DNA of 64,000 bases, taken from Nitrospira sp. Its GTDB lineage: Bacteria; Nitrospirota; Nitrospiria; Nitrospirales; Nitrospiraceae. The translations under genes and the position numbers were made by a program. Positions 8,195 to 17,193 of the stretch are shown in pieces. The stretch spans positions 1 through 64,000 of the forward strand of contig VGXC01000015.1 of the NCBI GenBank assembly GCA_016873495.1. Reading direction: 5' to 3'. Under the pieces are notes generated by a model, which made no database searches, had not been told where the DNA came from, and saw only the letters and a program-made list of their open reading frames with translations. The number at the start of each line of letters is the position of its first letter. Within the stretch, counting starts at the first letter, position 1.

Positions 8195-8854
8195 TCAGTA
8201 AATGCGCCCGCCCACGACCCAGTGACGGTCGTCCGGCACGTCGATCAAGAGGCGGCTGAGGTTCAGTTCGGCGAGCTGCGATGCCACTTCGTCCTCGGTA
8301 AACGCCGCCAATAGGCTATTGTAGAAATCGCGCCGCAGCACCGCCGGCTCATCGGCTGCGTACCGCTCCACGATGGCCTGGACCTCCTCCTGCGTCTCGG
8401 GGCGGAGCAGGTCCATCACCAACACGACCGAGCCTGGTTTCACCAGCCGTTTGAGCTCGTACCAGAAGGTCAGGGGATTGGGCAGATGATGGAGCAGGCT
8501 GTTGGAAATGACCCCGTCCGACGGCTCGTCAAGCCGCAGCCCCTGCACCCGTTCGCAGCGCAGGACGATGCGATCGCTCAGCCCGGCCGCACGGACTGCG
8601 TCGCCCGCCAGACGGATCATCGCCGCCGAGGCGTCCACGCACGTCACTCGGCATCCGGGCAGCGCCTGCACAAACCGGATCGGAATATCGGCTGGACCGC
8701 AGCCCAGGTCCAGAACATGGCCCTCGGTCCATTCCGGATAGTAATTCCGAAACAGGTCTACGAAGCCCTGGTTTTCCTGTTCGAAATCCGCCTTGGCATA
8801 GGCCACACACTGGGCCTCGTCGTCCATCAATTCCGGTTCTAGGGTTCGGTTCAT
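8195..8854 (-). CDS. Class I SAM-dependent methyltransferase
   Basis: 219 residues. Motif I of the Rossmann-like SAM fold is visible as VLDLGCGPADIPI, followed by the acidic end of strand 2 (VTCVDAS), NSLLHHLP as motif IV region and VVLVMDLLRP. The substrate cannot be told from sequence. It sits immediately upstream of the hybrid kinase, 12 nt apart on the same strand, so the two are probably cotranscribed and its product may be linked to that signalling system. Upstream is a heptameric repeat tract separating it from the MOSC gene. Confidence 0.82.
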   Translation of the reverse strand: MNRTLEPELMDDEAQCVAYAKADFEQENQGFVDLFRNYYPEWTEGHVLDLGCGPADIPIRFVQALPGCRVTCVDASAAMIRLAGDAVRAAGLSDRIVLRCERVQGLRLDEPSDGVISNSLLHHLPNPLTFWYELKRLVKPGSVVLVMDLLRPETQEEVQAIVERYAADEPAVLRRDFYNSLLAAFTEDEVASQLAELNLSRLLIDVPDDRHWVVGGRIY

Positions 8855-8886
8855 TTACGTCGCTCGTATCTGGTGTTTCCGGGAAA

Positions 8887-8976
8887 TGTTCAGTGCTCAA
8901 TTCTGAATGCTCAATTGAACATTGCACATTGAACATTGTTCATTTCGTTGCTCACGCTTCACGCTTCACGCTTCTT
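8887..8976. repeat. Degenerate 7-nt tandem repeats (two different units)
   Basis: The first part repeats CATTGAA/CATTGCA with a 7-nt period, and the second part repeats CACGCTT three times. The tract fills the spacer between two minus-strand genes, and its last unit runs into the stop codon of the MOSC gene. Confidence 0.85.
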
Positions 8977-9448
8977 CCACCGCCACCGCGTCCCCGACGC
9001 GCACTGTCCCCCCGGCCAGAACCCTGGCATAGAGCCGGCTCCACCCTGGATGGAGGTCCTGTGAGATGCGTTTGAAGTCGCCCGCATCGAAGTAGCAGGT
9101 GTTCAGCGAACAGGGCGCGGTATAGCTCATGATCTCCAACCGGACCTGGTCTCCCACCGCGATCCGACTGCCCGGCACGAGGCCGGCCCAATCCACGCCG
9201 GCCAGTGTGAGATTTTCTCCAGTCGCGCCAGGCTGGATGGGATGGCCCTCGGCCTGCAGGGCGTCGATCAACTCCAACGAAAACAGGCAGACGGCCCGAT
9301 CCGGCCCCCCGTGCAGCAGGGTGTTGCGATGGCGATCGCCTTCGACACCCTCCGTTGTGATCCGGGCCTTGGGCACCGGCAGCTTGGGCAGCCCTCCGTT
9401 GGACACACTGATCTGATGCAGGTATGGCTGCCCTTTCTTGCTCGTCAT
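8966..9448 (-). CDS. MOSC-domain protein
   Basis: 160 residues covering a single MOSC domain (the C-terminal domain of molybdenum cofactor sulfurase). Features include the N-terminal SNGGLPKLPV segment, GVEGDRHRN, HGGPDRAVCLFSLELIDALQAEG, PGATGENLT, LVPGSRIAVG and a conserved cysteine region YTAPCSLNT. Stand-alone MOSC proteins bind sulfur through the conserved Cys and are thought to deliver it or to detoxify oxidised substrates; the target here is unknown. The ATG overlaps the stop of prmA by four bases. The last codons lie within a heptameric repeat. Confidence 0.85.
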   Translation of the reverse strand: MTSKKGQPYLHQISVSNGGLPKLPVPKARITTEGVEGDRHRNTLLHGGPDRAVCLFSLELIDALQAEGHPIQPGATGENLTLAGVDWAGLVPGSRIAVGDQVRLEIMSYTAPCSLNTCYFDAGDFKRISQDLHPGWSRLYARVLAGGTVRVGDAVAVEEA

Positions 9449-10323
9449 GCTCCTCCTTCGCAGGAATCGGGCACCAGTACTTCCAGCGCCAGCCAGCCCT
9501 CTGCTTCACGGGAGCCATGCGCCGCGCCCCCCACCGCCGCAAAGGCCGCGACGATCTCGGCCCGATCCTCAACCAGCAGCCCGGACAGCAGCAGTCGTGC
9601 GCCTCGCTCAAGATAGGGAGCCAGAAGAGGGACCGAGGCCAAGAGCGTCCGTCGGTCCAAATTCGCCACGACCAGGGTGACGTGTCGGGATTCCTCCTCG
9701 GATAGCTCGCGCATCGTCGCGGTGCGCAGCTCCAACTCCGGGCCGAACCCATTCTGCTCGGCATAGCCCAGGGCGCAGTCGATGGCCACCGGATCGTGGT
9801 CGATCCCGATGGCGGATTCGGCGCCGAGCCGCACGGCCGCCATCGCTAAAATTCCGCTGCCCGTGCCCACGTCCAGGATGCGCTCGCCGCCGCGGATCAG
9901 TTCCTCCAGCCACTCCAAGAGCAGCCGCGTGGTGGCATGGTGGCCGGTCCCGAAGGCCTGCTTGGGGTCCAGGATCAATTCGATCTCCCCGGCCCGCACC
10001 GCCACCGACTCCCAACTGGGCCGGATCACGATCCGTCGCCCGATACGGAGCGGCTTCACCGACTTGGCCCACTCCTCGTTCCAATCCCGCTCCGGGACCG
10101 TTCGCACGGACACGATGTCCTGCGGTATGCCCTGTCCCGTTCGTTGCAGGACGAGGGCCAGGGCGTCACGCGACGCGTCGGTCCAGCCATCGCTTGGCCA
10201 GTACAGGTGCACAATCCCGCTCTCTTCCCAGGCGCCGGTCACGGCCGGATCGTCCAGCATGCCGAGCAATTCGCCCGCGTCCAAAGACGACGCGACCCGC
10301 ACTTCGACCCATTCACGTGCCAT
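9445..10323 (-). CDS. prmA: Ribosomal protein L11 methyltransferase
   Basis: 292 residues, standard PrmA size. It trimethylates ribosomal protein L11 using SAM. Signatures: N-terminal substrate domain with WNEEWAKSVKPLRIG, then KQAFGTGHHATTRLLLEWLE, motif I ILDVGTGSGILAMAAVRLGA, GIDHDPVAIDCA and VVANLDRRTLL (in place of the usual NILA). The start at 10323 places the family's usual N-terminus MAREWVEV first; upstream in-frame codons belong to the divergent gene's region. A promoter -10 box ends 7 nt before the ATG, so the mRNA may be leaderless. It is coupled to the MOSC gene by ATGA overlap. Confidence 0.9.
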   Translation of the reverse strand: MAREWVEVRVASSLDAGELLGMLDDPAVTGAWEESGIVHLYWPSDGWTDASRDALALVLQRTGQGIPQDIVSVRTVPERDWNEEWAKSVKPLRIGRRIVIRPSWESVAVRAGEIELILDPKQAFGTGHHATTRLLLEWLEELIRGGERILDVGTGSGILAMAAVRLGAESAIGIDHDPVAIDCALGYAEQNGFGPELELRTATMRELSEEESRHVTLVVANLDRRTLLASVPLLAPYLERGARLLLSGLLVEDRAEIVAAFAAVGGAAHGSREAEGWLALEVLVPDSCEGGA

Positions 10324-10330
10324 AGGGGTT

Positions 10331-10360
10331 GTTATGCCCGGTTGACGGGGCTTCTGGCAA
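10331..10360 (-). promoter_or_regulatory. Candidate promoter of prmA
   Basis: Minus strand: TTGCCA (10360-10355), 18-nt spacer, CATAAC (10336-10331). Seven bases separate the -10 from the ATG at 10323, which would make the message leaderless. Confidence 0.35.
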
Positions 10361-10371
10361 GCAGGTAAGGT
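10342..10371 (+). promoter_or_regulatory. Candidate promoter of the MutS-like gene
   Basis: TTGACG (10342-10347), 18-nt spacer, TAAGGT (10366-10371), six bases before the ATG at 10378. It overlaps the divergent prmA promoter. Confidence 0.35.
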
Positions 10372-10377
10372 CGCGCC

Positions 10378-12264
10378 ATGTCCGACGCTACCGCTTCTTC
10401 GCCGAAGCAGACCAGGGAACGGTCCCTCCACCGATTGCTCCGGCGCGCGGATCGGCTCATCGCTCGCGCCGAGCGAACCAGCGCCTCCTTCAGCCGATGG
10501 CGTCTGGCCATTTTCCTCGTCGGCGCCGCCGCCTCGGTGTCGGCGTATAAACAGGCCTGGTTTCATCTCGGCAACGGGGTCCTGGGGCTGTCCGTGCTCA
10601 CGTTTCTGATCGTGGCCCGGTATCATAACAGGCTGGAAGACCGTTTTCATCAACTACTTAGCTGGCGCGGCATCAAGCGGGCGCACCTGGCCCGGCTCGG
10701 CCTGGACTGGCCGGCAATCCCCGCGCGGCTCGCCCCGACCCCCGAGGGCCACCCCTACGCCAGGGACCTCGATATCACCGGCCCCCATTCGTTGCTCCAT
10801 CTGCTCAACACAACGGTCCTGTCGGCGGGGCGCGACCGGCTGGTCGGCTGGTTCCTGAACCAAGCCGAGCAGGTCCCTGATCCGGAGGCCTGGCACAGGC
10901 GGCAGACACTCGTGAAAGAACTGGCGCGCCTCCCGCTCATGCGGGATCGGCTGGCACTGGCCGCCACACCGGTCGGCAGGGGGGCTGACTCGGAAATCGA
11001 TTGCGCCAGAATTCAGGCCATTCTCGGCACCCAAGCCGGATTTCCAGGCCTCGTGCCCCTCCTGTGGGTCATGAGCGGCCTCGCGGCCAGCACACTGGCA
11101 CTGGCCCTGGCTTCGGCCCTGGCGCAGGCACCCAACTACTGGCTCCTGTCCTTCGTTCTTTATGCCGCCATCCAATTACTCACATCGGGCCGGACGGCTC
11201 CGGTCTTCGGCCGCGCCCTCTCCCTGCAGCATGAACTGGACCGACTTGGGATGCTGCTCCGGTACCTGGAACACCGGACCTTCACTTCGACGCCAGCACT
11301 GCGCCGCCTCTGCGAACCGATTCTTCACGGGGCCGACAGACCGTCTTTATCCATCGCGCGATTGGCCAGGACCAGTCAGGCACTGAGCCTGCGTGCCCAT
11401 CCTCTCGTGCACCTGGCCGCCAACGCGATTCTTCCCTGGGATCTCTGGTTTACCTGCCGGCTGGAGACGATCCGGCGGCACCTGTCGCAGAGCCTGCCGG
11501 CTTGGGTGGATCGGCTGGCCGAATTGGACGCCGCTTCGGCGCTCGGCACCTTTGCCTACTTACATCCGGACTACCAGTGGCCCAATCCTTTGGAACCGGC
11601 AACCGGAAACGGACGCCCCGCCGCCATCCTGGCCCGCTCGCTCGGCCATCCCCTGCTCCACCCGGAAAAACGAGTGCCGAACGATCTGGAGCTGGCCGGC
11701 CTGGGACGGATTCTGCTGATTACCGGCTCGAACATGTCCGGCAAAAGCACATTCCTGCGCACGATCGGCATCAATACCTGCCTGGCGCAAGCCGGCGCGC
11801 CGGTCTGCGCCGCCTCGTTCGATTGGACCTGGGTCCGGCTGGTCTGTTGCATCCGGGTGGACGATTCGCTCGAAGCCGGGCTCTCGTTTTTTTACGCCGA
11901 GGTGAAGCGGCTGAAACGGTTGCTGGATGCGGCCCACGACCGGTCGGCCAAGCCGGTTTTGTTCCTGATCGATGAAATCTTCAAGGGCACCAACAACCGC
12001 GAGCGGCTCGCCGGCAGCAAGGCCTTCATCCAGACCCTGGCGTCCGGCAACGGGCTGGGCTTGATCACCACCCACGACTTGGAGTTGACCCCACTGGATC
12101 AAGAGCTGCCGGCCGTCACCAATGCCCATTTTCAGGAGACGGTCGAGGCCAAAACACTTCTATTCGACTATCGCTTGCGGCCCGGCCCCTGTCCCACAAC
12201 CAACGCGTTGCGGATCATGGAGCTGGAAGGTTTGCCTGTACCGAGCAGGCCACCGGACGCTTGA
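10378..12264 (+). CDS. MutS-family ATPase with membrane segments
   Basis: 628 residues. The C-terminal third is a MutS domain V ATPase: Walker A GSNMSGKSTFLRT (about 449-461), the signature DDSLEAGLSFFYAEV, Walker B FLIDEIFKGTNNRERL (about 525-540) and the switch TTHDLEL. The usual MutS mismatch-recognition domain I is absent. Two hydrophobic stretches near 45-80 and another pair near 215-255 are probable membrane helices. It therefore belongs to the short membrane-associated MutS-like group rather than to MutS1. Its role is unknown and direct mismatch repair is unlikely. It is divergent from prmA. Confidence 0.8.
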   Translation: MSDATASSPKQTRERSLHRLLRRADRLIARAERTSASFSRWRLAIFLVGAAASVSAYKQAWFHLGNGVLGLSVLTFLIVARYHNRLEDRFHQLLSWRGIKRAHLARLGLDWPAIPARLAPTPEGHPYARDLDITGPHSLLHLLNTTVLSAGRDRLVGWFLNQAEQVPDPEAWHRRQTLVKELARLPLMRDRLALAATPVGRGADSEIDCARIQAILGTQAGFPGLVPLLWVMSGLAASTLALALASALAQAPNYWLLSFVLYAAIQLLTSGRTAPVFGRALSLQHELDRLGMLLRYLEHRTFTSTPALRRLCEPILHGADRPSLSIARLARTSQALSLRAHPLVHLAANAILPWDLWFTCRLETIRRHLSQSLPAWVDRLAELDAASALGTFAYLHPDYQWPNPLEPATGNGRPAAILARSLGHPLLHPEKRVPNDLELAGLGRILLITGSNMSGKSTFLRTIGINTCLAQAGAPVCAASFDWTWVRLVCCIRVDDSLEAGLSFFYAEVKRLKRLLDAAHDRSAKPVLFLIDEIFKGTNNRERLAGSKAFIQTLASGNGLGLITTHDLELTPLDQELPAVTNAHFQETVEAKTLLFDYRLRPGPCPTTNALRIMELEGLPVPSRPPDA

Positions 12265-12289
12265 CAGCGCGCAAAGCGGCTGCTAGCTT
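12261..12289 (+). promoter_or_regulatory. Probable sigma-70 promoter of the DUF3015-type lipoprotein
   Basis: Perfect -35 TTGACA (12261-12266), 17-nt spacer and TAGCTT (12284-12289). The -35 overlaps the stop codon of the upstream gene. A GGGAGG ribosome binding site follows before ATG 12341. Confidence 0.55.
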
Positions 12290-12340
12290 GCTGATGCGAT
12301 CAGGCTCCGGCCTGACGATAAGACGATGGGAGGTCACCCG

Positions 12341-12778
12341 ATGAGATCATCCAATGCATTGTCCGCACTCTTGTACTCGGCCTTCGTACTCGCGCTGACC
12401 CTGCCCGCTTGCACGACCAAGGGCACCATCAAGGCCACGACCGACCCCACCACGGACATCCTGTCCAGCACGTCCGGAAGGGCTTGGTTTACCGAAGACG
12501 GACTCGTCAAAGACGAATTTAAGGTGGAGGCCTTTACGACTCTGAATTTCGACAACCTCAAGCAGGATATGGCCCAGGGGCAAGGGGAATACCTCACCTC
12601 GTTGGGATCGCTGCTGGGAGTGCCCGAGAACCGGCGGGCGACTTTCTTCCAGTTGGCGCGTGAGAAATACCCGCAGCTCGTGCCGACCGACCGGACCACG
12701 CCGGCCGAACTGGTGGCCGCCCTGCGCGGCGAGCTGACTGCCGCCCCCCGGCTGACCGAAAACCAGGCACGCAACTAG
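12341..12778 (+). CDS. DUF3015-type lipoprotein
   Basis: 145 residues. The signal peptide ends in a lipobox (LTLPAC), so it is a lipoprotein. The mature part has the pattern TTDPTTDILSSTSGRAWFTEDG and DMAQGQGEYLTSLGSLLGV, which resembles DUF3015 proteins, a family of unknown function in which a conserved region surrounds GEYL. I chose ATG 12341 over 12326 because GGGAGG sits 8 nt upstream. Its stop TAG and the stop of the convergent lhr gene share the four bases CTAG, so the two genes end on each other. Confidence 0.65.
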   Translation: MRSSNALSALLYSAFVLALTLPACTTKGTIKATTDPTTDILSSTSGRAWFTEDGLVKDEFKVEAFTTLNFDNLKQDMAQGQGEYLTSLGSLLGVPENRRATFFQLAREKYPQLVPTDRTTPAELVAALRGELTAAPRLTENQARN

Positions 12779-15700
12779 TCGCGTCGCGGCAGAGCGATCA
12801 CGTCTCCCAGGAATTGGTCGCTCTGCCCCTCCCTGTGCTCACCCGCCCGCTGATACGAACCGGACCGGATCGGCACCCCGTCGCGGAACACGACGAAGTT
12901 GGACGGCAGGGCCGGCACGCGCGGGCCGGGCAGGATGATGCCGGCCAGATTTAACGGGTCCGCGCCGGAGAGTTTGACCTCCGTGCCTCCCTGAACGGCC
13001 CCCGCTCTCCGCAAGGCTCGGAGGGACTCCACCGCCTCCGGCAGCGCAAATTGTTCTCCGACAAAGCCGGCCACAAAGCGCCCACCCCTGAGTTCTCCAC
13101 GGGACTCCAGCCGGCGATATTGCACGAGCAGATCGCGCCAAGGCGGGCTGAGCGATTCGCGCCCCAGCAAGTCCCGAAAGACGACCCCATAGCGCCGCAA
13201 CAGCTGCCGGGCCACCGACTCTTCCGGGCTGATCGCTGAGGGCTGAGCGCTGCCCGCTTGCCTGAGCAAGGACCAGCGGCCGGCGCTGCGGCTCGGACGT
13301 CTGGCTTTGTCCCGTCCCTCGGCCCGCCGCCGTTTGGGATCGAGCAGCGCCCGCAAATTGTCGAATCCATCGGCGGTGACGAGGCCGGCGGCCGCCAGTT
13401 CCCACAGGCCTCGCTCCACTTCCGTCTGCAGATGGCCCGTGCCCTTGACCAGATCGGCAAAGAAACTGGCCCCTCGCTCCCGCAAATACCGCTGGAGGTC
13501 CTGCGCCGCCGGTCCCAGGTTTACCTCCGCCGCAGGGCCGATTTTCTCTCCACCGACACGAAGCAGCCACCAGGCCTCCTCCCGTGGGAAGAGACCGATC
13601 GGCGCGACGCTGGTGGGCATAATCCGTTTGCCACGAGACGCGTCTCCAAGGCCGAGCGTCGGCTCTTCGAGACGAGGATGGGCACTGAGCCGTCCCCAGG
13701 CCGCCATCCCGCCGAGACACAGGCGGTCGAGCCAATCGGGATCGTACTTGGACATCCGGCAAGGCAGGAGAAACCGCTCCCACGCCGAGGCTGCCGCTTC
13801 GAACCCGGCCAGCTGGCGAATCACTTCCTGCAAGCCTGCCTCACCGTGCAAGCGCGAACCGGGGGTCACATGCTGCCACTGGAACAAAAACTTCATGAAC
13901 TCCGACGCCGTGACCGGCTCGATTTCCTTTCGAAGGATGCCGATCGTGAGGCGGTGGATACGCGCCAGCAGCCGCCGGTCGCACCACTCCGGCGCTGCCG
14001 CGCCGGAATTTTTTATTTTGAATTCTAAATTTTGAATTGGCTCTGGGCGGAATTGTCCGCGGAGGACTTGCCCTGCCGCTTCCAAATGGAGCAGCGCTCT
14101 GTCCACCGCCTCCGGCGCAAGGCAGAGCTTCGCCGCCAGCTCCCGCGCGGTCGTCGGGCCGGTGCTCTCCATCCAGCCTTGAACGATCCGGCCGACGGCC
14201 TCCTCCGGCTCAGAGGCCGGGGACTGGGCCTCGGGCGAACGTTGCGGGTCGCTCAGCGCATCGGGGAACGCCGCCCGGACGAGTTCCCGCCGTTCCGTCG
14301 CGACCCATCCTCGCGCCTCGCCCCCAGCGCTCCGAACCGGAACGACGGCGGCTCGCCCGCTTTCGAGCAGCGGGGGCAGCCATGCCCCCCAAGAGGCAGT
14401 CTGCGCCTCCGGCACCCAATAGAGCGTCAGCAGCGCATCGTGCAATTCGTCCGGACTTCGCACGACCGGCCAGGCCTCCTCCTCCACCTCGGCGATCGCG
14501 TCCGCCGAGAGGGCGCCCAGGTCGCCAGCCAAATCCGGGGACAGGCTGCGGCGCATCTCCACGGCCCTGGCCCTTCGCTCTTCCAAGGGCGCATCGTCCA
14601 AAAAGGCATAGGGGTTGGCGTTGAGGATTTCATGGCAGAAGGGTGAGGGAGCGGACGTATCCACGGCCAGGCATTGGATCGCTCCCGATTCGATGTTGCG
14701 CAAGAGGGCTTCGAGCCCGTCGATATCCATGGCTTCGGTCAGGCAATCGCGGATCGTCTCCCGGACCAGCGGATGGTCCGGCACGTCGCGCGGGCCCTGG
14801 ATGTTCTCCTGGCAGGCGGTGGCGGCGGGAAACACGGATGCGAGCAAATCCTCCGCTCTCATCCGTTGAATCTGTGGCGGGACTTTTTTGCCGTTGGCGA
14901 AACGCAGCAATGCCAGGGACCGTTGCGCGTTCCAGCGCCAGCGGGTCATGAACATCGGCGCCTGGAGGACGGCCTGGATCAAGACCTCGCGGACTGTGTC
15001 GGAACGCAGGAACCCGAAGACCGACTCGAGCGGGAAACTGTGCCGTTCGCCCAGCGAGAGCACGATGCCCTCGTCCGTGGCCGCCGCCTGCAGCTCGAAG
15101 TCGAAGGTGGCGCAGAACCGTTTTCTGAGGGCAAGGCCCCAGGCGCGGTTCAGCCGACCGCCGAAGGGCGCATGCAGGACCAGCTGCATCCCACCGCCTT
15201 CGTCGAAAAACCGTTCGGCGATGATCCGCTGCTGGGTCGGCACGGCGCCGAGGGCCGCCCTGCCCGCCAGAACGTAGACGACCGCCTGCTCCGCGCCGCG
15301 CCGGTCGAGGCCACAGTCTTCTTGGAGCCTTTGAAGCGCTGATGGCTGAATGCTGACGGCTTCCCTGACCGCCGCGACTTCCGCCGACAGTTCCGCCGTG
15401 CGGGCCGGCGCCTCGCCGCGCCAGAAGGGAATGGTCGGCGGTGCCCCATGCGCATCCTCGACCCTCATTTTTCCGGTTTCGACTCCACGGATGCGCCAGG
15501 AGGTATTGCCCAGCAGGATGATGTCGCCGGCCAGACTCTCCACCGCAAAGTCTTCGTCTACCGAACCGACGACGGTGCCCTCCGGCTCCGCCACTACCGC
15601 ATAATTGGCCGTATCCGCGATCGCCCCGCCGGAGGTGATGGCCGCCAGGCGCGCGCCGCGTCTGGCGCGAATCCGGCGATTAATCCGGTCGTGGTGGAGA

Positions 15701-17106
15701 TAGGCATGGCCCCTGCCTCTGCTCGTGGCAATGCCATCGGCCAACATATGCAGGACCGAATCGAAGTCCTGCCGCGACAGATCCCGATAGGGGGCGGCCT
15801 GCCGACAGAGGTCATAGAGGGCCTCCTCCGTCCACTCCTGGGCGGCCACCGATGCCACCATCTGCTGGGCCAGGATGTCGAGGGGTCCCGGCGGCACGAT
15901 CAAACCATCCAATATGCCGGCCCGGATGGCCCGAATGAGCGAGGCGCACTCGATCAGTTCGTCCCTGGTGGTCGCAAAGAGCCGTCCCTTGGGGATGGCG
16001 CCGATCCAGTGGCCGGACCGGCCGACCCGTTGCAGGCCGATGGCGATCGAGCGGGGCGAACCGATCTGACAGACCAGATCCACCGTACCGATGTCGATAC
16101 CCAGTTCCAGCGAGGCGGTCGCGACCACCACGCGGGTCTGGCCGGTCTTGAGCCGCTCCTCCGCCGAGAGGCGGATTTGCCGCGACAAGCTTCCATGGTG
16201 AGCCGCCACCGCCTGCTCGCCCAGATCACCGCGCAGCCGTTCCTCCAGATGGTGCGACACCCGCTCGACCAGCCGCCTGGTATTGACGAAGACGAGCGTG
16301 GATTTGTGCGCCCGGACGAGCTCGGCCACGCGGTCGTAGACGTCGCTCCAGACCGCGTTCGTCGCCACCGCGCCCAACTCGTCCTTGGGCACTTCCACCG
16401 TCAGATCCATTCGCCGTCGATGGCCGATGTCGACGACGACCGGAGGGGGCCCGTCCCCCGCCAGGAACCCGGCGACGGTTTCGATAGGCCGCTGCGTGGC
16501 CGAAAGTCCGATGCGCACCGGCTTGACCGCCGCCAGGGCATCCAGCCTGGCCAACGACAAGGCCAGGTGCGCCCCGCGTTTGTTCGGCGCGACGGCGTGA
16601 ATTTCGTCCACGATCACGGTGCGGACATCCCGCAAGATCCGGCGGCTCTTCTGGGCCGTCAGGAGCAGATAGAGAGACTCGGGCGTCGTGATCAGAATGT
16701 GCGGCGGCCGGCGGAGCATCTGCTGCCGGTCCCAGGCCGGCGTGTCGCCGGTCCGGACCAGGACCCTGAGTTCCGGCACCAGCAGGCCAGCGGCCAGCGC
16801 CGCATCGGCGATCTCGGCCAGCGGCTCTTGTAGATTTTTTTGAATGTCGTTGCCGAGCGCCTTGAGGGGCGAGACGTAGAGCACCTGGGTGCAGTCGGTC
16901 AGTTCTCCGGCCAGCGCCTGTTGAAAAAGCGCGTTGATGCAGGACAGGAAGGCGGCGAGAGTCTTGCCCGATCCGGTGGGCGCCGCAATCAGGACCGGCG
17001 AACCGGCGGCGATGGCCGGCCAGCTCTTGGCCTGGACCTCCGTCGGCGCGCCGAACCGGCCTCGGAACCAGCCGGCGATCACGGGATGAAAGGGGGCCAG
17101 CGGCAT
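12775..17106 (-). CDS. lhr: Lhr-type ATP-dependent DNA helicase
   Basis: 1443 residues, full length for the long Lhr form. It is a superfamily 2 3'-5' helicase linked to DNA repair and stress survival. RecA1 has Walker A APTGSGKTLAAFL (about 41-53), motif Ia-like SPLKALGNDI, TPESLYLLLT, DEIH and SATQ. RecA2 has VFVNTRRLVERV and QRVGRSGHW. The winged-helix and large Lhr C-terminal region follow, including LNANPYAFLDDAPLEERRA. Three short segments derive from degenerate repeats: about 582-590, 1022-1033 (AT-rich, NLEFKIKNSG) and 1284-1294 (SAQPSAIS). All keep the frame and fall in the C-terminal half, away from the helicase motifs. It may have a leaderless start. Confidence 0.9.
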   Translation of the reverse strand: MPLAPFHPVIAGWFRGRFGAPTEVQAKSWPAIAAGSPVLIAAPTGSGKTLAAFLSCINALFQQALAGELTDCTQVLYVSPLKALGNDIQKNLQEPLAEIADAALAAGLLVPELRVLVRTGDTPAWDRQQMLRRPPHILITTPESLYLLLTAQKSRRILRDVRTVIVDEIHAVAPNKRGAHLALSLARLDALAAVKPVRIGLSATQRPIETVAGFLAGDGPPPVVVDIGHRRRMDLTVEVPKDELGAVATNAVWSDVYDRVAELVRAHKSTLVFVNTRRLVERVSHHLEERLRGDLGEQAVAAHHGSLSRQIRLSAEERLKTGQTRVVVATASLELGIDIGTVDLVCQIGSPRSIAIGLQRVGRSGHWIGAIPKGRLFATTRDELIECASLIRAIRAGILDGLIVPPGPLDILAQQMVASVAAQEWTEEALYDLCRQAAPYRDLSRQDFDSVLHMLADGIATSRGRGHAYLHHDRINRRIRARRGARLAAITSGGAIADTANYAVVAEPEGTVVGSVDEDFAVESLAGDIILLGNTSWRIRGVETGKMRVEDAHGAPPTIPFWRGEAPARTAELSAEVAAVREAVSIQPSALQRLQEDCGLDRRGAEQAVVYVLAGRAALGAVPTQQRIIAERFFDEGGGMQLVLHAPFGGRLNRAWGLALRKRFCATFDFELQAAATDEGIVLSLGERHSFPLESVFGFLRSDTVREVLIQAVLQAPMFMTRWRWNAQRSLALLRFANGKKVPPQIQRMRAEDLLASVFPAATACQENIQGPRDVPDHPLVRETIRDCLTEAMDIDGLEALLRNIESGAIQCLAVDTSAPSPFCHEILNANPYAFLDDAPLEERRARAVEMRRSLSPDLAGDLGALSADAIAEVEEEAWPVVRSPDELHDALLTLYWVPEAQTASWGAWLPPLLESGRAAVVPVRSAGGEARGWVATERRELVRAAFPDALSDPQRSPEAQSPASEPEEAVGRIVQGWMESTGPTTARELAAKLCLAPEAVDRALLHLEAAGQVLRGQFRPEPIQNLEFKIKNSGAAAPEWCDRRLLARIHRLTIGILRKEIEPVTASEFMKFLFQWQHVTPGSRLHGEAGLQEVIRQLAGFEAAASAWERFLLPCRMSKYDPDWLDRLCLGGMAAWGRLSAHPRLEEPTLGLGDASRGKRIMPTSVAPIGLFPREEAWWLLRVGGEKIGPAAEVNLGPAAQDLQRYLRERGASFFADLVKGTGHLQTEVERGLWELAAAGLVTADGFDNLRALLDPKRRRAEGRDKARRPSRSAGRWSLLRQAGSAQPSAISPEESVARQLLRRYGVVFRDLLGRESLSPPWRDLLVQYRRLESRGELRGGRFVAGFVGEQFALPEAVESLRALRRAGAVQGGTEVKLSGADPLNLAGIILPGPRVPALPSNFVVFRDGVPIRSGSYQRAGEHREGQSDQFLGDVIALPRRD
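13226..13256. repeat. 7-nt repeat inside lhr
   Basis: On the minus strand the units GCGCTCA, GCCCTCA and GCGATCA follow each other with a 7-nt period. They encode AQPSAIS without breaking the frame. Confidence 0.7.
14007..14040. repeat. AT-rich 7-nt repeat inside lhr
   Basis: On the minus strand AATTCAA, AATTTAG, AATTCAA, AATAAAA: 7-nt period and almost no G or C, in a gene that is otherwise GC-rich. It is translated as NLEFKIKNSG, in frame, between two conserved Lhr segments. Confidence 0.8.
15335..15360. repeat. 7-nt repeat inside lhr
   Basis: On the minus strand GCATTCA, GCCATCA, GCGCTTC; related in sequence to the tract at 13226-13256 and to the end of the tract at 28131-28196. Encodes SIQPSAL. 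Confidence 0.6.
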
Positions 17107-17193
17107 AGGGGTGGAATTTTACCACGGGCGGCGCCATGGCAACAGCCGGCCGATCGGGTACAATGGCGTCGCTCAGTAGGCGAGGCCCAGCGC

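Noticed and set aside
8887-8976. CRISPR array
   Set aside because: Units are 7 nt, degenerate and without spacers; no cas gene nearby.
10378-12264. MutS mismatch-repair protein
   Set aside because: The mismatch-recognition domain is missing and membrane segments are present; only the ATPase is shared.
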